From positions 1 to 52,616 of the forward strand of contig JAVKMO010000011.1 in the NCBI GenBank assembly GCA_031539345.1: a stretch of DNA of 52,616 bases, given 5' to 3'. The number at the start of each line of letters is the position of its first letter. The stretch's first letter is position 1. Under the pieces are notes generated by a model. It saw only the letters and a program-made list of their open reading frames with translations, did not search any database and was not told where the DNA came from. The position numbers and the translations under genes were made by a program. This DNA comes from JAVKMO01 sp031539345 (GTDB lineage: Bacteria > Bacteroidota > Bacteroidia > Chitinophagales > Chitinophagaceae). This document shows, in pieces, positions 8,550-17,689 of this stretch.

Positions 8550-8882
8550 ATGACTAAAAATTTTTTTGTATTTCTTCTTTTGGGAGTAACACTTTCTTGT
8601 TCAAAAGAAAGCACTACGCAAACAGCAACGACAACAACACAAACAAGCACAACGGTAACGTTTGAAAATTATATCAAAACGAATATCTTAAATACATGTA
8701 CTGGTTGTCATGGAACAAGAGGTGGCGTTTCTTACAGCGGAACGTATGCAGATTTATTTGCAAAAAAATCAAAATTTAATTCTGTAATTCAAAACGGAAG
8801 TATGCCAGAAGGAAATCCTTTTTCTTCGGCAGACAAAACCTTGGTTCAAGCGTGGATCGACAGAGGTGCTCCAGAAAGATGA
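8550..8882 (+). CDS. Haem c-binding lipoprotein, one CxxCH
   Basis: This 110-residue protein has a lipobox (TLSC, Cys17), a Thr-rich linker (residues 21-36) and a small cytochrome c-like domain with CTGCH at 50-54. A candidate distal Met lies in NGSMPEGNPFS. It should be exported, lipidated and carry one covalent haem in the periplasm or on the outer membrane. It is the first of four same-strand genes (two cytochromes, DUF5777 barrel, YceI) that look like one operon; the next gene starts 20 bases after its stop. Its electron partner is not visible. Confidence 0.7.
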   Translation: MTKNFFVFLLLGVTLSCSKESTTQTATTTTQTSTTVTFENYIKTNILNTCTGCHGTRGGVSYSGTYADLFAKKSKFNSVIQNGSMPEGNPFSSADKTLVQAWIDRGAPER

Positions 8883-8902
8883 TAATGTTAAAATAAATCA
8901 AA

Positions 8903-9541
8903 ATGAAAATCAAAATGAAAAAAGGAATTATCGTTATGCTTGGCATGAGTTTATTTTTTTATTCTTCTTGTCTTAAGCAAAATAATCAAGCCACATCAAC
9001 GGGGAGCATCTCTTTTTTAGATTCTACTTATGGGGTTAGAAATATTTTTGATGCGAAATGTGCAAAGTGCCATGCGTCAGGTGCGAAAGATGCAGAAGAG
9101 TGGCTTTATGACAATAACGATTATGAAAGAAGCATTAAAAAAAACATCGAAGAAATTTTTAAAGTAACGAAAATAACTACCGCAAAAATGGCGACATCTA
9201 AATATGGAAATTTGTTGCAAGAAGAGGTTGATAAAATCAATCAGTGGTATAAAGCCGGCTATCCAACACAAAATGCAGGTGTAAAAATTGCTTTTACGTA
9301 CAGTGTAATGAAAAATTGGTTTGATGTGGAATGTGCAAGCTGCCACGCTGTTGGAAAATCAAATGCGGCTTCTTGGTTATACGATGCAAGCGACTATAAC
9401 CTCAGTTTTAAAAATAATGTAAGCACATTAAAAAACGTAATTCTAACAAAAAAAACAATGCCACCAGGCAAAACACTAACCAGTGCTGAAATAGAAAAAC
9501 TATCACAATGGTTTGATGCAGAAGCTCCCGCAACAAACTAA
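8903..9541 (+). CDS. Di-haem lipoprotein with duplicated cytochrome c-like domain
   Basis: This 212-residue protein has a signal peptide with lipobox SSC (Cys23) and two copies of the same domain: CAKCH at 53-57 and CASCH at 144-148. Each is followed by a similar segment (EEWLYDNNDYE versus ASWLYDASDYN) and a downstream Met-containing helix (TMPPG in the second; KMATSK in the first). This internal duplication implies two haem c groups. The first domain lacks the MPPG form, so its distal ligand may differ. It is likely an envelope electron-transfer lipoprotein working with the preceding single-haem protein. A second ATG at 8915 is an alternative start. Confidence 0.7.
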   Translation: MKIKMKKGIIVMLGMSLFFYSSCLKQNNQATSTGSISFLDSTYGVRNIFDAKCAKCHASGAKDAEEWLYDNNDYERSIKKNIEEIFKVTKITTAKMATSKYGNLLQEEVDKINQWYKAGYPTQNAGVKIAFTYSVMKNWFDVECASCHAVGKSNAASWLYDASDYNLSFKNNVSTLKNVILTKKTMPPGKTLTSAEIEKLSQWFDAEAPATN

Positions 9542-9569
9542 ATTTCAATTCGATTTAAAAACACAAATA

Positions 9570-10481
9570 ATGAAATATTTAATTCACCTCTTTTTATTGC
9601 TTTTTGTTTCTTCTCTTTTTGCTCAAGAAGACTTATTGGCAGATTTGGCAAAAGAAGATAAAACGACAAATCCTGTTTTTGCAACATTTAAAGGACAAAG
9701 AATTGTCAGTTCACAGACAAATGAACAGCTTAAAAAAGAGCACTTAAATGTGAATATTTTACATCGATTTGGAACGATTAATACCGGAATTGAGAATCTT
9801 TTTGGCGTAGATCAAGCATTTATGCGTTTTGTTTTAGAATATGGCATAACAGATAAATTACAAATTAGCCTTGGCAGATCGAATATCAGTAAAATGTATG
9901 ACCTTGGCTTTAAGGCAAAATTAATAGAACAACGAACAGGCTATAAACCATTTCCTCTTAGCATTTCTTATTATGGAAATATGGGAGTGAATACAAGTAT
10001 TTCAAAAATATACGATTACGCAGGTATTGCAGGAAAAGCTTTTGGGAGACTAAACTTTACACATCAACTTTTATTTACACAAAAAATAAACGAAAAATTT
10101 TCTTGGCTAATTGCCCCAACTGCGGTTTATTACAATATTGTTGATTTGGCAGAACAAAAAAATTTAGCAATTTTGTTTGGCGTAGGCTTTTCTGCAAAAA
10201 TTTCTCGTAGCACAAGATTAAATGCCGAATGGTATCCGAGATTAACTGACAGGGGAAATATTACTTTTCAAGGAAGCAAAACATTTGACCACATTGGGGT
10301 TGGATTTGATATTGAAACAGGAGGACACGTTTTTCAATTTATGCTTACTAATAGCAATGCGATGTTAGAGCAACAATTTTTAACTCAAACAACAACCTCT
10401 TGGGCAGACTTGGGCATAAGATTAGGGTTTAATATATCTAGAACATATTCTTTTAACAATGAAATAAAAAAAACATGGTAA
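9570..10481 (+). CDS. DUF5777 outer-membrane beta-barrel protein
   Basis: From ATG 9570 this is a 303-residue protein with a clear signal peptide (MKYLIHLFLLLFVSS...FAQ). Residues about 40-80 hold the family pattern ATFKGQRIVSSQTNEQLKK then LNVNILHRFGTINTG, followed by alternating strands typical of a small beta-barrel and the final YSFNNEIKK segment. DUF5777 barrels are widespread in Bacteroidota, of unknown function, and often sit with c-type cytochromes. An upstream TTG/ATG region overlaps the cytochrome gene, so ATG 9570 is preferred. It overlaps the following yceI-like gene by seven bases, supporting cotranscription. Confidence 0.7.
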   Translation: MKYLIHLFLLLFVSSLFAQEDLLADLAKEDKTTNPVFATFKGQRIVSSQTNEQLKKEHLNVNILHRFGTINTGIENLFGVDQAFMRFVLEYGITDKLQISLGRSNISKMYDLGFKAKLIEQRTGYKPFPLSISYYGNMGVNTSISKIYDYAGIAGKAFGRLNFTHQLLFTQKINEKFSWLIAPTAVYYNIVDLAEQKNLAILFGVGFSAKISRSTRLNAEWYPRLTDRGNITFQGSKTFDHIGVGFDIETGGHVFQFMLTNSNAMLEQQFLTQTTTSWADLGIRLGFNISRTYSFNNEIKKTW

Positions 10482-11029
10482 CGAAAAACAGATTATTTTA
10501 TGCATTATTTACATTTATTTTATGGCAAACGCCTAATGTAAAAGCACAAAACTTTGTAACCCCCAACGGCGTTGTTTCTTTTTCTTCTAAAACGATAATG
10601 AAAGATATTTTCGCAGAAACGAAAACCGCCAATGCCATCTTATCAACAAAAACAAACGATATTGCAATAAGAATAAATAACCAACAGTTTAAATTTGAAA
10701 ACAGTTTGATGGAGGAGCATTTTAACGAAAAATATATGGAGAGCAATAAGTATCCAATTAGCACTTTTGCAGGAAAAATTAACGAGAAAATAGACTTTAA
10801 GCAATTTGGAGAAAAAGAATTTTCAGTAACAGGAAAGTTTAAAATACATAGTGTAGAACAGACAAAAACGCTGACTGGAAAAATCAATATTGAAAAAGAC
10901 AAAATTGTTATACAGGGAGGGTTTAAAATAAAGTTAGACGAGTTTAAGATTACAAAACCATCTGTTGTAACAAAGGAAATTGCCGATGAAATGGATATTA
11001 AAGTAAATTTGGAGCTAATAAAAAAATAA
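10475..11029 (+). CDS. YceI-family periplasmic protein
   Basis: The 184-residue frame has a signal peptide (ends about QTPNVKAQ) and a single YceI-like domain with beta strands such as ISTFAGKINE and a C-terminal segment ending in MDIKVNLELIKK. YceI proteins are lipocalin-like barrels that bind isoprenoids or similar long hydrophobic ligands. This copy is more diverged than the YceI protein at 45 kb. Its position after two haem lipoproteins and a DUF5777 barrel suggests a role in the same secreted redox unit, which is inference. Its start overlaps the barrel's stop by seven bases. Confidence 0.65.
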   Translation: MVTKNRLFYALFTFILWQTPNVKAQNFVTPNGVVSFSSKTIMKDIFAETKTANAILSTKTNDIAIRINNQQFKFENSLMEEHFNEKYMESNKYPISTFAGKINEKIDFKQFGEKEFSVTGKFKIHSVEQTKTLTGKINIEKDKIVIQGGFKIKLDEFKITKPSVVTKEIADEMDIKVNLELIKK

Positions 11030-11034
11030 AGAAT

Positions 11035-11394
11035 ATGGAAAACGCCATCGAAAAACAAGCCCCCATTTTGTTTACCCAAGAGGCGGTTCTGGCAATTGCA
11101 CAAATTTTACAACAAGAAAAGGCTCAAAAAAATAATGATCCGTTTTTAAGAGTGGGTGTAAAAGGCGGCGGTTGTACTGGCATGAGCTACGTTTTAGAAG
11201 TAGCAGAACAAGAAGCCGATGACGAAATTTATATCATAGGAGAAGATATTCGCATTTTGGTAAAACCGAGCCATCAATTATATTTAAAAGATATGACGGT
11301 TGAATACAGCGAAGGCTTAAACTCAAGAGGCTTTACATTTAAAAATCCGAATGCAAAAAAATCTTGTGGTTGTGGCTCGTCCTTTGCGGTATAA
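11035..11394 (+). CDS. HesB/IscA/ErpA-type iron-sulphur carrier
   Basis: This 119-residue A-type carrier contains VGVKGGGCTGMSY (Cys47) and the C-terminal CGCGSSF pair (Cys111 and Cys113), the three conserved cluster/iron-binding cysteines. A-type carriers accept an Fe-S cluster from a scaffold and pass it to apoproteins in the cytosol. Whether it is IscA, SufA or ErpA cannot be told. It follows the YceI gene by five bases and leads into bshC by ten bases, so it is likely in the same transcript. Confidence 0.85.
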   Translation: MENAIEKQAPILFTQEAVLAIAQILQQEKAQKNNDPFLRVGVKGGGCTGMSYVLEVAEQEADDEIYIIGEDIRILVKPSHQLYLKDMTVEYSEGLNSRGFTFKNPNAKKSCGCGSSFAV

Positions 11395-11404
11395 AAAATA
11401 ACGA

Positions 11405-13003
11405 ATGAAAAAAACGATAGCGTTTTCTCAAACTGCGTTATTTCAGAAAATTATTTTAGACTACGTTGCAGGAGAAGATGCACTTAAAAACTTTTGCGGG
11501 CCATTTCCTTCAGAAGAAAATTTACTTAAACAAATTGAAGGCAAAACGCAAAACGCAAAAAGAGACGAACTTGTTGCGTATTTCCAGCAAGAATATTCTA
11601 ACCCAACCCAAAAGCAACAAAACAACATTAGCCATTTAGAACAAGAAAACACATTTACTGTTTGTGTGGCACATCAGCCGAACATTTTTTTAGGCCCGCT
11701 CTATACAATTTACAAAATTGTTGAGTGCATAAAAACGGCAGAGAAATATTCTACCCAAAAACACAAGCTCGTGCCTGTTTTTTTTATGGGAAGCGAAGAT
11801 GCCGACTTTGAAGAATTGAGTACAATTTCTATTAAAGAAAAAAAAGTTCAATGGCAAACAAAACAGCGAGGGGCTTTTGGAAGACTTTCTTTAGAAGATT
11901 TGCAACAACATTTTGACGAAATAAAAAAAGAAATCAAGCACTTGCCTTATTTCAAAGAAATTGAAAAACTATTTGAAGAACATTATTTAAAACAACCCAA
12001 TATAAAAAAAGCAACGTTTGAACTCATCAACGAGCTTTTTAAAGATAACGGCTTGTTAATTGTCGATCCGGATAGCGTGAGATTAAAAAAAATGTTTGTT
12101 GATTTTATGTTACAAGATATTATCGACCAGTCATCAAAACCAGAAATAGAAAAAAGTATTAACGCATTAAAACCAAACTATAAAATTCAAGCCACTCCGA
12201 GAGGGGTTAATTTTTTTTATCTCTATAATCAACATCGAGAAAGAATAGAATATAAAAATGAAACGTTTTTTATTCCAAAATTAAAGCTCGTTTTTAGTGG
12301 TGAGCAAATGCGTCAAGAAATAAAAACCTATCCAGAAAGATTTAGTCCAAATGTTTTTTTGCGTGCTTTAATGCAAGAGAGCATATTGCCGAACATTGCT
12401 TTTATTGGCGGCGGAGGAGAAATTGCTTATTGGTTAGAGATGAAGAATATGTTTGTCAAATATGGCGTTGATTTTCCTTTGTTGATTGTAAGAAACTCGA
12501 TGATTATTGTGGAAGAAAAAATAATTCAAAAAAAAATAAATAAGAATACTTTCCACTTAGAAGAAATATTTCAAACGGAAGAAAAGTGGCTAAAACAAAA
12601 AGCAGGCGAATTGATGAATCGAGAACGAAAAATTAAAATCAAACAACATTTACGAGCAATAGAAAAAAAATACGAAGAGATACAAACAGAGGTAGAAAAT
12701 AAAATGCCGCATTTGCAAGATCACTTAAAAGCATTGAGAAAAAAACATACCACAGATTTTTTGAATGTAGAAAAAAAAATACTTAGAGCGTATAAAAAAG
12801 AACTTGAGACAGAAAAGGCACAGCGACAACAAATTGTACGCGCCATCTTTCCCAATGGAACATTTCAAGAAAGAAATCAAAACTTTATTTATTTCTATGC
12901 CAAATATGGTCAAGGCTTTTTTGAACAAATAGAACAGGCGATTACGCCGCTGGACAGTAAAATCCATTTTTTGTTTATGCACACAAATGAAAAAACGCAA
13001 TGA
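11405..13003 (+). CDS. bshC: Bacillithiol biosynthesis cysteine-adding enzyme BshC
   Basis: This 532-residue protein matches BshC, which joins cysteine to GlcN-malate in the last step of bacillithiol synthesis. Visible family segments are VAHQPNIFLGPLY near residue 90, EDADFEEL and PNIAFIGGGGEIAYWLEM, plus a long coiled-coil C-terminal region rich in Lys/Glu, as in known BshC structures. The length is normal. It indicates that this organism makes bacillithiol as its low-molecular-weight thiol. The bshA and bshB genes are not in the window. The stop overlaps the rsgA start (ATGA), showing translational coupling. Confidence 0.85.
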   Translation: MKKTIAFSQTALFQKIILDYVAGEDALKNFCGPFPSEENLLKQIEGKTQNAKRDELVAYFQQEYSNPTQKQQNNISHLEQENTFTVCVAHQPNIFLGPLYTIYKIVECIKTAEKYSTQKHKLVPVFFMGSEDADFEELSTISIKEKKVQWQTKQRGAFGRLSLEDLQQHFDEIKKEIKHLPYFKEIEKLFEEHYLKQPNIKKATFELINELFKDNGLLIVDPDSVRLKKMFVDFMLQDIIDQSSKPEIEKSINALKPNYKIQATPRGVNFFYLYNQHRERIEYKNETFFIPKLKLVFSGEQMRQEIKTYPERFSPNVFLRALMQESILPNIAFIGGGGEIAYWLEMKNMFVKYGVDFPLLIVRNSMIIVEEKIIQKKINKNTFHLEEIFQTEEKWLKQKAGELMNRERKIKIKQHLRAIEKKYEEIQTEVENKMPHLQDHLKALRKKHTTDFLNVEKKILRAYKKELETEKAQRQQIVRAIFPNGTFQERNQNFIYFYAKYGQGFFEQIEQAITPLDSKIHFLFMHTNEKTQ

Positions 13004-13911
13004 CAGCAAGAGTAATTTCATCTGTGGGTGTTTGGTATGAAATAGAATCCCAAACGGGCATTTTTAAAGCACGATTAAAGGGAAAATTTAAACTTACAGA
13101 AAAAAAATTCACGAACCCCATCGCTGTTGGAGATATTATTGAATACGAACAAATCAATAATGACACGGTAATTACAGATATTTTACAAAGAAAAAATTAT
13201 ATCATACGACAGGCAACACACGACAAAAACAAGCATCATATTGTTGCTGCAAATATTGATTTTGCAATAATTCTTTTTTCGATAAAAAGCCCTGATATTA
13301 ATTTGCTTTTTTTAGATAAGGCAATTGCCGCCTGTGAGTCGTATGGTATTCATCCAGTTTTGTTGATGAATAAAACAGACTTGCTTTTTGAAGAAGAATT
13401 AGAAAAAGCAAATAGTATAAAAAACACATACACCGCAATTGGATACCAATTTAAAATGGGTTCATTTATTAAAGACCCACAAATGATATATGAAATAATG
13501 CAACCTTTTGCAAATCAAATCGGCCTGATTTTTGGAAACTCTGGCGTTGGCAAAACAACTCTCGTCAATCAAATTGATAGCACATTACAATTAAAAACCC
13601 AAGCACCGTCTAATTACAATTTAAAGGGAAAACACACAACATCTTTTGCCTACATGTATAAATTCCCCCACTTTCTTAACATTAGTTTTATTGATACGCC
13701 AGGGATTAAAGAGCTCGATATGGTAGACATTAAGAAAGAAGACGTGGGTAATTTTTTTTTAGAAATCAATGCTCAAAAGAAACACTGCAAATATAACAAT
13801 TGTGTTCACGACAAAGAACCTGCTTGTGCAGTAAAAGTAGCTGTTGAAAAAAAATATATTGCACAAAGCCGATACGACAATTATTTAAATATTGTTCATC
13901 GAATGCTTTAA
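13000..13911 (+). CDS. rsgA: Ribosome small-subunit GTPase RsgA
   Basis: This 303-residue protein has an OB-fold N-terminus and a circularly permuted GTPase: NKTD (124-127) comes before the P-loop GNSGVGKTT (179-187), then DTPGIKEL, as in RsgA/YjeQ. The C-terminal zinc knuckle has the CKYNNCVHDKEPAC pattern. RsgA is a late 30S assembly factor that proofreads the decoding centre and releases with GTP hydrolysis. The length is typical. It starts at the ATG overlapping the bshC stop. Confidence 0.92.
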   Translation: MTARVISSVGVWYEIESQTGIFKARLKGKFKLTEKKFTNPIAVGDIIEYEQINNDTVITDILQRKNYIIRQATHDKNKHHIVAANIDFAIILFSIKSPDINLLFLDKAIAACESYGIHPVLLMNKTDLLFEEELEKANSIKNTYTAIGYQFKMGSFIKDPQMIYEIMQPFANQIGLIFGNSGVGKTTLVNQIDSTLQLKTQAPSNYNLKGKHTTSFAYMYKFPHFLNISFIDTPGIKELDMVDIKKEDVGNFFLEINAQKKHCKYNNCVHDKEPACAVKVAVEKKYIAQSRYDNYLNIVHRML

Positions 13912-13944
13912 ACAGAATTATTTTTACTACCCCAAAAACAAAAA

Positions 13945-16596
13945 ATGGAACTAAGCAAAAACTATGAACACCATGATGTAGAAAAAAAATGGGCGACTTA
14001 TTGGACGAAACACAACTTTTTTTCTTCAGAACCAAATCAAAAAGAACCTTATACAATTGTTATGCCGCCACCGAATGTTACAGGCGTTTTGCATTTGGGA
14101 CACACGCTTAATGCAACAATTCAAGACGTGCTTATTCGACGAGCAAGAATGAAAGGATATAATGCCTGTTGGGTGCCAGGTTGCGACCACGCTTCTATTG
14201 CAACGGAAGCCAAAGTTGTAGAAATGCTCAAAAAAGAAAAGAACATAGACAAAAAAAACTTGACAAGAGAACAATTTTTAGAATATGTTTTTGAATGGAA
14301 AGAAAAATATGGCAGCATTATTTATCAACAATTAGAGCTGTTGGGTTGTAGCGTTGATTGGAAACGAAAAACGTTTACCATGGACAAACACTATGAACAA
14401 GCAGTTATACAAACTTTTGTTTCCTTGTATAACAAAGGGTTGATTTACAAAGGGGCAAGAATGATCAATTGGGATGTGCAAGCTCAAACGGCATTAAGCA
14501 ATGAAGAGGTTGTATATCAAGAAATAGAAAGCCAGTTGGTTTACCTCAATTATTTTTTTGCTGATAATAATGGAAAACCGACAAGCGAATACATGACTGT
14601 TGCGACACAAAGACCAGAAACAATAATGGGCGATGTGGCTATTTGTGTTAATCCAAATGATGAGAGATACAAAAAACACAAAGGAAGAAATGTTATTGTT
14701 CCGCTCATAGACAAAGTCATTCCCATTATTTTTGATGATTATGTGGACATTGATTTTGGAACAGGGGCGTTAAAAATTACCCCAGCACATGCTTTGCAAG
14801 ATTATGAAATTGGATTGAAACACCAGCTACCTATTATTGATGTTTTAACAGAAAAGGGAACGATTAGCGAAGCGGGTAAAATTTATGTAGGGGAAGAAAG
14901 ATTTGAGGTAAGAAAAAAAATAACGCAAGAGTTACAGGCAAAAAACTTTGTACAAAAAACAGAAATGTATAAAACCAATATCGGTTTTTCGCAACGCACA
15001 AACACGATTATTGAGCCGCGCATATCAACCCAATGGTTTTTAAAAACACAAACGCTCAATGCGGAGGCATTAGAAAGTGTGGAAACAAAAAAAGAAGTTC
15101 GCATTCACCCAGAAGAAAAGTTTTTAAATACCTATAAACATTGGATGGAAAACCCAAAAGACTGGTGCATTTCTCGTCAGCTTTGGTGGGGGCAAAGAAT
15201 ACCCGCATTTTATTATAAAGAAACTTGTGTTGTTGCAGAAAACAAAAATGTAGCATACGAACAACTGAAAAAACAATTTTCTGAAATACAAATCAATGAC
15301 ATTGTTCAAGATGAAGATTGTTTAGACACATGGTTTTCTTCTTGGATTTGGCCCATAGAAGTTTTTAAAGGAATCTCAGAACCTAACAACAAAGAGTTTG
15401 CCTACTATTATCCAACAACAATATTGGTAACAGGACAAGACATTATCTTTTTTTGGGTGGCGAGAATGATTATGGCGGGAATAGAATTGAAGCAAACGAA
15501 ACCCTTTGACTGGGTTTATTTTACAGGCATGGTGAGAGATAAGCAGGGAAGAAAAATGAGTAAAAGTTTGGGCAATTCTCCAGATTTAATTGCGTTAATA
15601 AAAGAATATGGGGCAGACGCTGTTCGGTTTGGCGTTATGATATCATCGCCGGCAGGCAATGATTTATTGTTTGATGAAAGTGCTTTGTTACAAGGGAAAA
15701 AATTCAACAATAAACTTTGGAACACGCTAAAGTTGCTCCATATTTTACAAAGTAAAGCGGCAGAAAAAGAAACATCTTTCAATGAACAATTTGCCGTTCA
15801 ATATTTTCAACATCGCATTGCACAAGCAAAAGAAAACATCGAACAACTCTACAAACAATACAAACTGAGCGAAATTTTAAAAACTATTTACGCTTTAATT
15901 TGGGACGATTTTTGTAGCTATTACTTAGAATGGATAAAACCCAATGTTGATGAAGCACTTTCTAAAAATTGTATGGAACAAACAGAAGATTTTTTCCAAG
16001 ACTTGTTGCAATTATTGCACCCTTTTATGCCGTTTCTTTCTGAAGAGTTATATCAACGAGTAAGTGTTAAAAAAGAAACAGATGCTTTGTGCATAAAACA
16101 GTTTGAACCAGTCCAACAATATGATATTAAAATTATTTCTTCTGGCGATTTGTTAAAAACGATGCTGACCAGTTTGAGAGAATATCGAAACAAAAACAAC
16201 ATTAGTCCAAAAGAAGCGTTAAGCATAGAAACAGAAAAACAACACGAACAAACTTTGCTTTTGAGTATGCCGCTTTTATTAAAACAAGGCAATATTGAAA
16301 ACCTTTCATTTGTGTCTGTGCCAACAAAGAATAGTGTTCCGCTTTTGGCAGACCGCCTACAATTATTTGTTTTACAAAAAGAACAAAACAAAACAACCGA
16401 CCTTTCAGAATTACAAAAAGAATATGACCATTTAAAAAGTTTTTTACAAAGCGTAGAAGCTAAACTCCAGAATGAGCGCTTTGTGGCAAATGCTAAGAAA
16501 GAAATAATAGATTTGGAAAAAAAGAAAAAAGCCGATGCGATAGAAAAAATGCAAAGTTTGGAACGAACACTTTACAACACAAATAAGACACCCTGA
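13945..16596 (+). CDS. valS: Valyl-tRNA synthetase
   Basis: This 883-residue class Ia synthetase has a HIGH-type HLGH at 50-53 within PPPNVTGVLHLGHTLN and KMSKSLGNSPD in the second half. The editing domain shows TQRPETIMGD, and a Lys/Glu-rich coiled-coil tail closes the protein, as usual for ValRS. It charges tRNA-Val and edits Thr. It starts 33 bases after rsgA and its TGA overlaps the surE ATG by one base, so it is part of the long plus-strand run. Confidence 0.95.
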   Translation: MELSKNYEHHDVEKKWATYWTKHNFFSSEPNQKEPYTIVMPPPNVTGVLHLGHTLNATIQDVLIRRARMKGYNACWVPGCDHASIATEAKVVEMLKKEKNIDKKNLTREQFLEYVFEWKEKYGSIIYQQLELLGCSVDWKRKTFTMDKHYEQAVIQTFVSLYNKGLIYKGARMINWDVQAQTALSNEEVVYQEIESQLVYLNYFFADNNGKPTSEYMTVATQRPETIMGDVAICVNPNDERYKKHKGRNVIVPLIDKVIPIIFDDYVDIDFGTGALKITPAHALQDYEIGLKHQLPIIDVLTEKGTISEAGKIYVGEERFEVRKKITQELQAKNFVQKTEMYKTNIGFSQRTNTIIEPRISTQWFLKTQTLNAEALESVETKKEVRIHPEEKFLNTYKHWMENPKDWCISRQLWWGQRIPAFYYKETCVVAENKNVAYEQLKKQFSEIQINDIVQDEDCLDTWFSSWIWPIEVFKGISEPNNKEFAYYYPTTILVTGQDIIFFWVARMIMAGIELKQTKPFDWVYFTGMVRDKQGRKMSKSLGNSPDLIALIKEYGADAVRFGVMISSPAGNDLLFDESALLQGKKFNNKLWNTLKLLHILQSKAAEKETSFNEQFAVQYFQHRIAQAKENIEQLYKQYKLSEILKTIYALIWDDFCSYYLEWIKPNVDEALSKNCMEQTEDFFQDLLQLLHPFMPFLSEELYQRVSVKKETDALCIKQFEPVQQYDIKIISSGDLLKTMLTSLREYRNKNNISPKEALSIETEKQHEQTLLLSMPLLLKQGNIENLSFVSVPTKNSVPLLADRLQLFVLQKEQNKTTDLSELQKEYDHLKSFLQSVEAKLQNERFVANAKKEIIDLEKKKKADAIEKMQSLERTLYNTNKTP

Positions 16597-17369
16597 TGAA
16601 AAAAGAACTGCAGATTTTAATTGTTAATGATGACGGTATTGATGCACCTGGCTTAATTCATTTGGCAAATGCAACAAAAAAATTAGGACAGATTACAATT
16701 GTTGCTCCTCAAGAGCAGCAGTCGGGAAAAGGACACGCCATTACGCTGACGACACCTTTGCGACTTATTAAAAAAAACTTAATACCCAACGTTAATTGTT
16801 ATGAATGTAATGGAACTCCTGCAGATTGCGTAAAAATTGCTTTTTCAGAATTGTTCCAAACACCTCCAGACATTTGTCTTAGTGGAATAAATCATGGATA
16901 CAACCATTCCGTTAATATTGTATATTCAGGAACAATGGGTGCGGCAAGAGAAGCAAATTTAATGGGAGTGCCGAGCATTGGCTTTTCTTTTGGCAGCCAT
17001 GATTACAAAGCAGACTTTACAGAAGTTAAAAAATACGTTACACAAATTGTTAAAACAGTTGTACAAAAACAGAATCAAGAAACACAAATTCTGCTTAACG
17101 TTAATTTTCCTGCCTTAGCAAAAGGCAAAAAAATAAAAGGAATAAAAATTTGTAAGCAAGCGGACGGCTTTTTTGAACAAAAACCCATTTGCAGAACCGA
17201 CCAATATGAACAACCATATTATTGGCTATCTGGAAAACTTGTTATTACAAACCAAGACCAAGACAACGACAGCAAGGCTTTGCAAAACGGCTATATTAGT
17301 ATCGTGCCGATGCAATCGGATTTTACAAATTACGCACTTAAACAAAAAATGCAAGAATGGGATTTCTAA
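16596..17369 (+). CDS. surE: 5'/3'-nucleotidase SurE
   Basis: The 257-residue protein starts with ILIVNDDGIDAPGL, where Asp12-Asp13 bind the metal, and has CLSGINHGYN and VYSGTMGAAREA, the SurE signature. SurE dephosphorylates nucleoside monophosphates in stationary phase. The start overlaps the valS stop by one base. The C-terminus is a little basic and unremarkable. Cytosolic. Confidence 0.92.
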   Translation: MKKELQILIVNDDGIDAPGLIHLANATKKLGQITIVAPQEQQSGKGHAITLTTPLRLIKKNLIPNVNCYECNGTPADCVKIAFSELFQTPPDICLSGINHGYNHSVNIVYSGTMGAAREANLMGVPSIGFSFGSHDYKADFTEVKKYVTQIVKTVVQKQNQETQILLNVNFPALAKGKKIKGIKICKQADGFFEQKPICRTDQYEQPYYWLSGKLVITNQDQDNDSKALQNGYISIVPMQSDFTNYALKQKMQEWDF

Positions 17370-17686
17370 AACTATTTTTAAATGACAAGATAAAAACGGG
17401 AATAATTTTAGGCACAATATTGAGTGTTGCCATTATTGTAGGAGTTGTAGAATACGGTTTTTTGTCTTTGAATGTCGAAAACATTTCTCTGCACTTGTTA
17501 TTTACAATTAATTTGCGACTTTTTAGCCTCATGGCGATTGGCATTATTCTTTTTAACACCATTCTTTTAACCGCATTTAATTATTGGCAACATTATTACA
17601 CCGCGAAAGGCGTTTTTTTTGCAACCTTATTTTGGGGTCTTTTAATTTTTTTGTATAAGTTATACCTCGTAAAGTATCAATTTTAG
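17357..17686 (+). CDS. Small membrane protein, three predicted helices
   Basis: These 109 residues overlap the end of surE by 13 bases. Hydrophobic segments at about residues 12-36, 46-70 and 84-104 give three likely membrane helices with a Lys-rich start. No family is recognised; the position between surE and lpxB suggests an envelope role by context only. ATG 17357 is the only sensible start, and coupling to surE is likely. Confidence 0.6.
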   Translation: MGFLKLFLNDKIKTGIILGTILSVAIIVGVVEYGFLSLNVENISLHLLFTINLRLFSLMAIGIILFNTILLTAFNYWQHYYTAKGVFFATLFWGLLIFLYKLYLVKYQF

Positions 17687-17689
17687 ACC

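Noticed and set aside
10498..11103. 201-codon open frame antisense to the YceI gene
   Set aside because: Mirror frame of an AT-rich gene with no family features.
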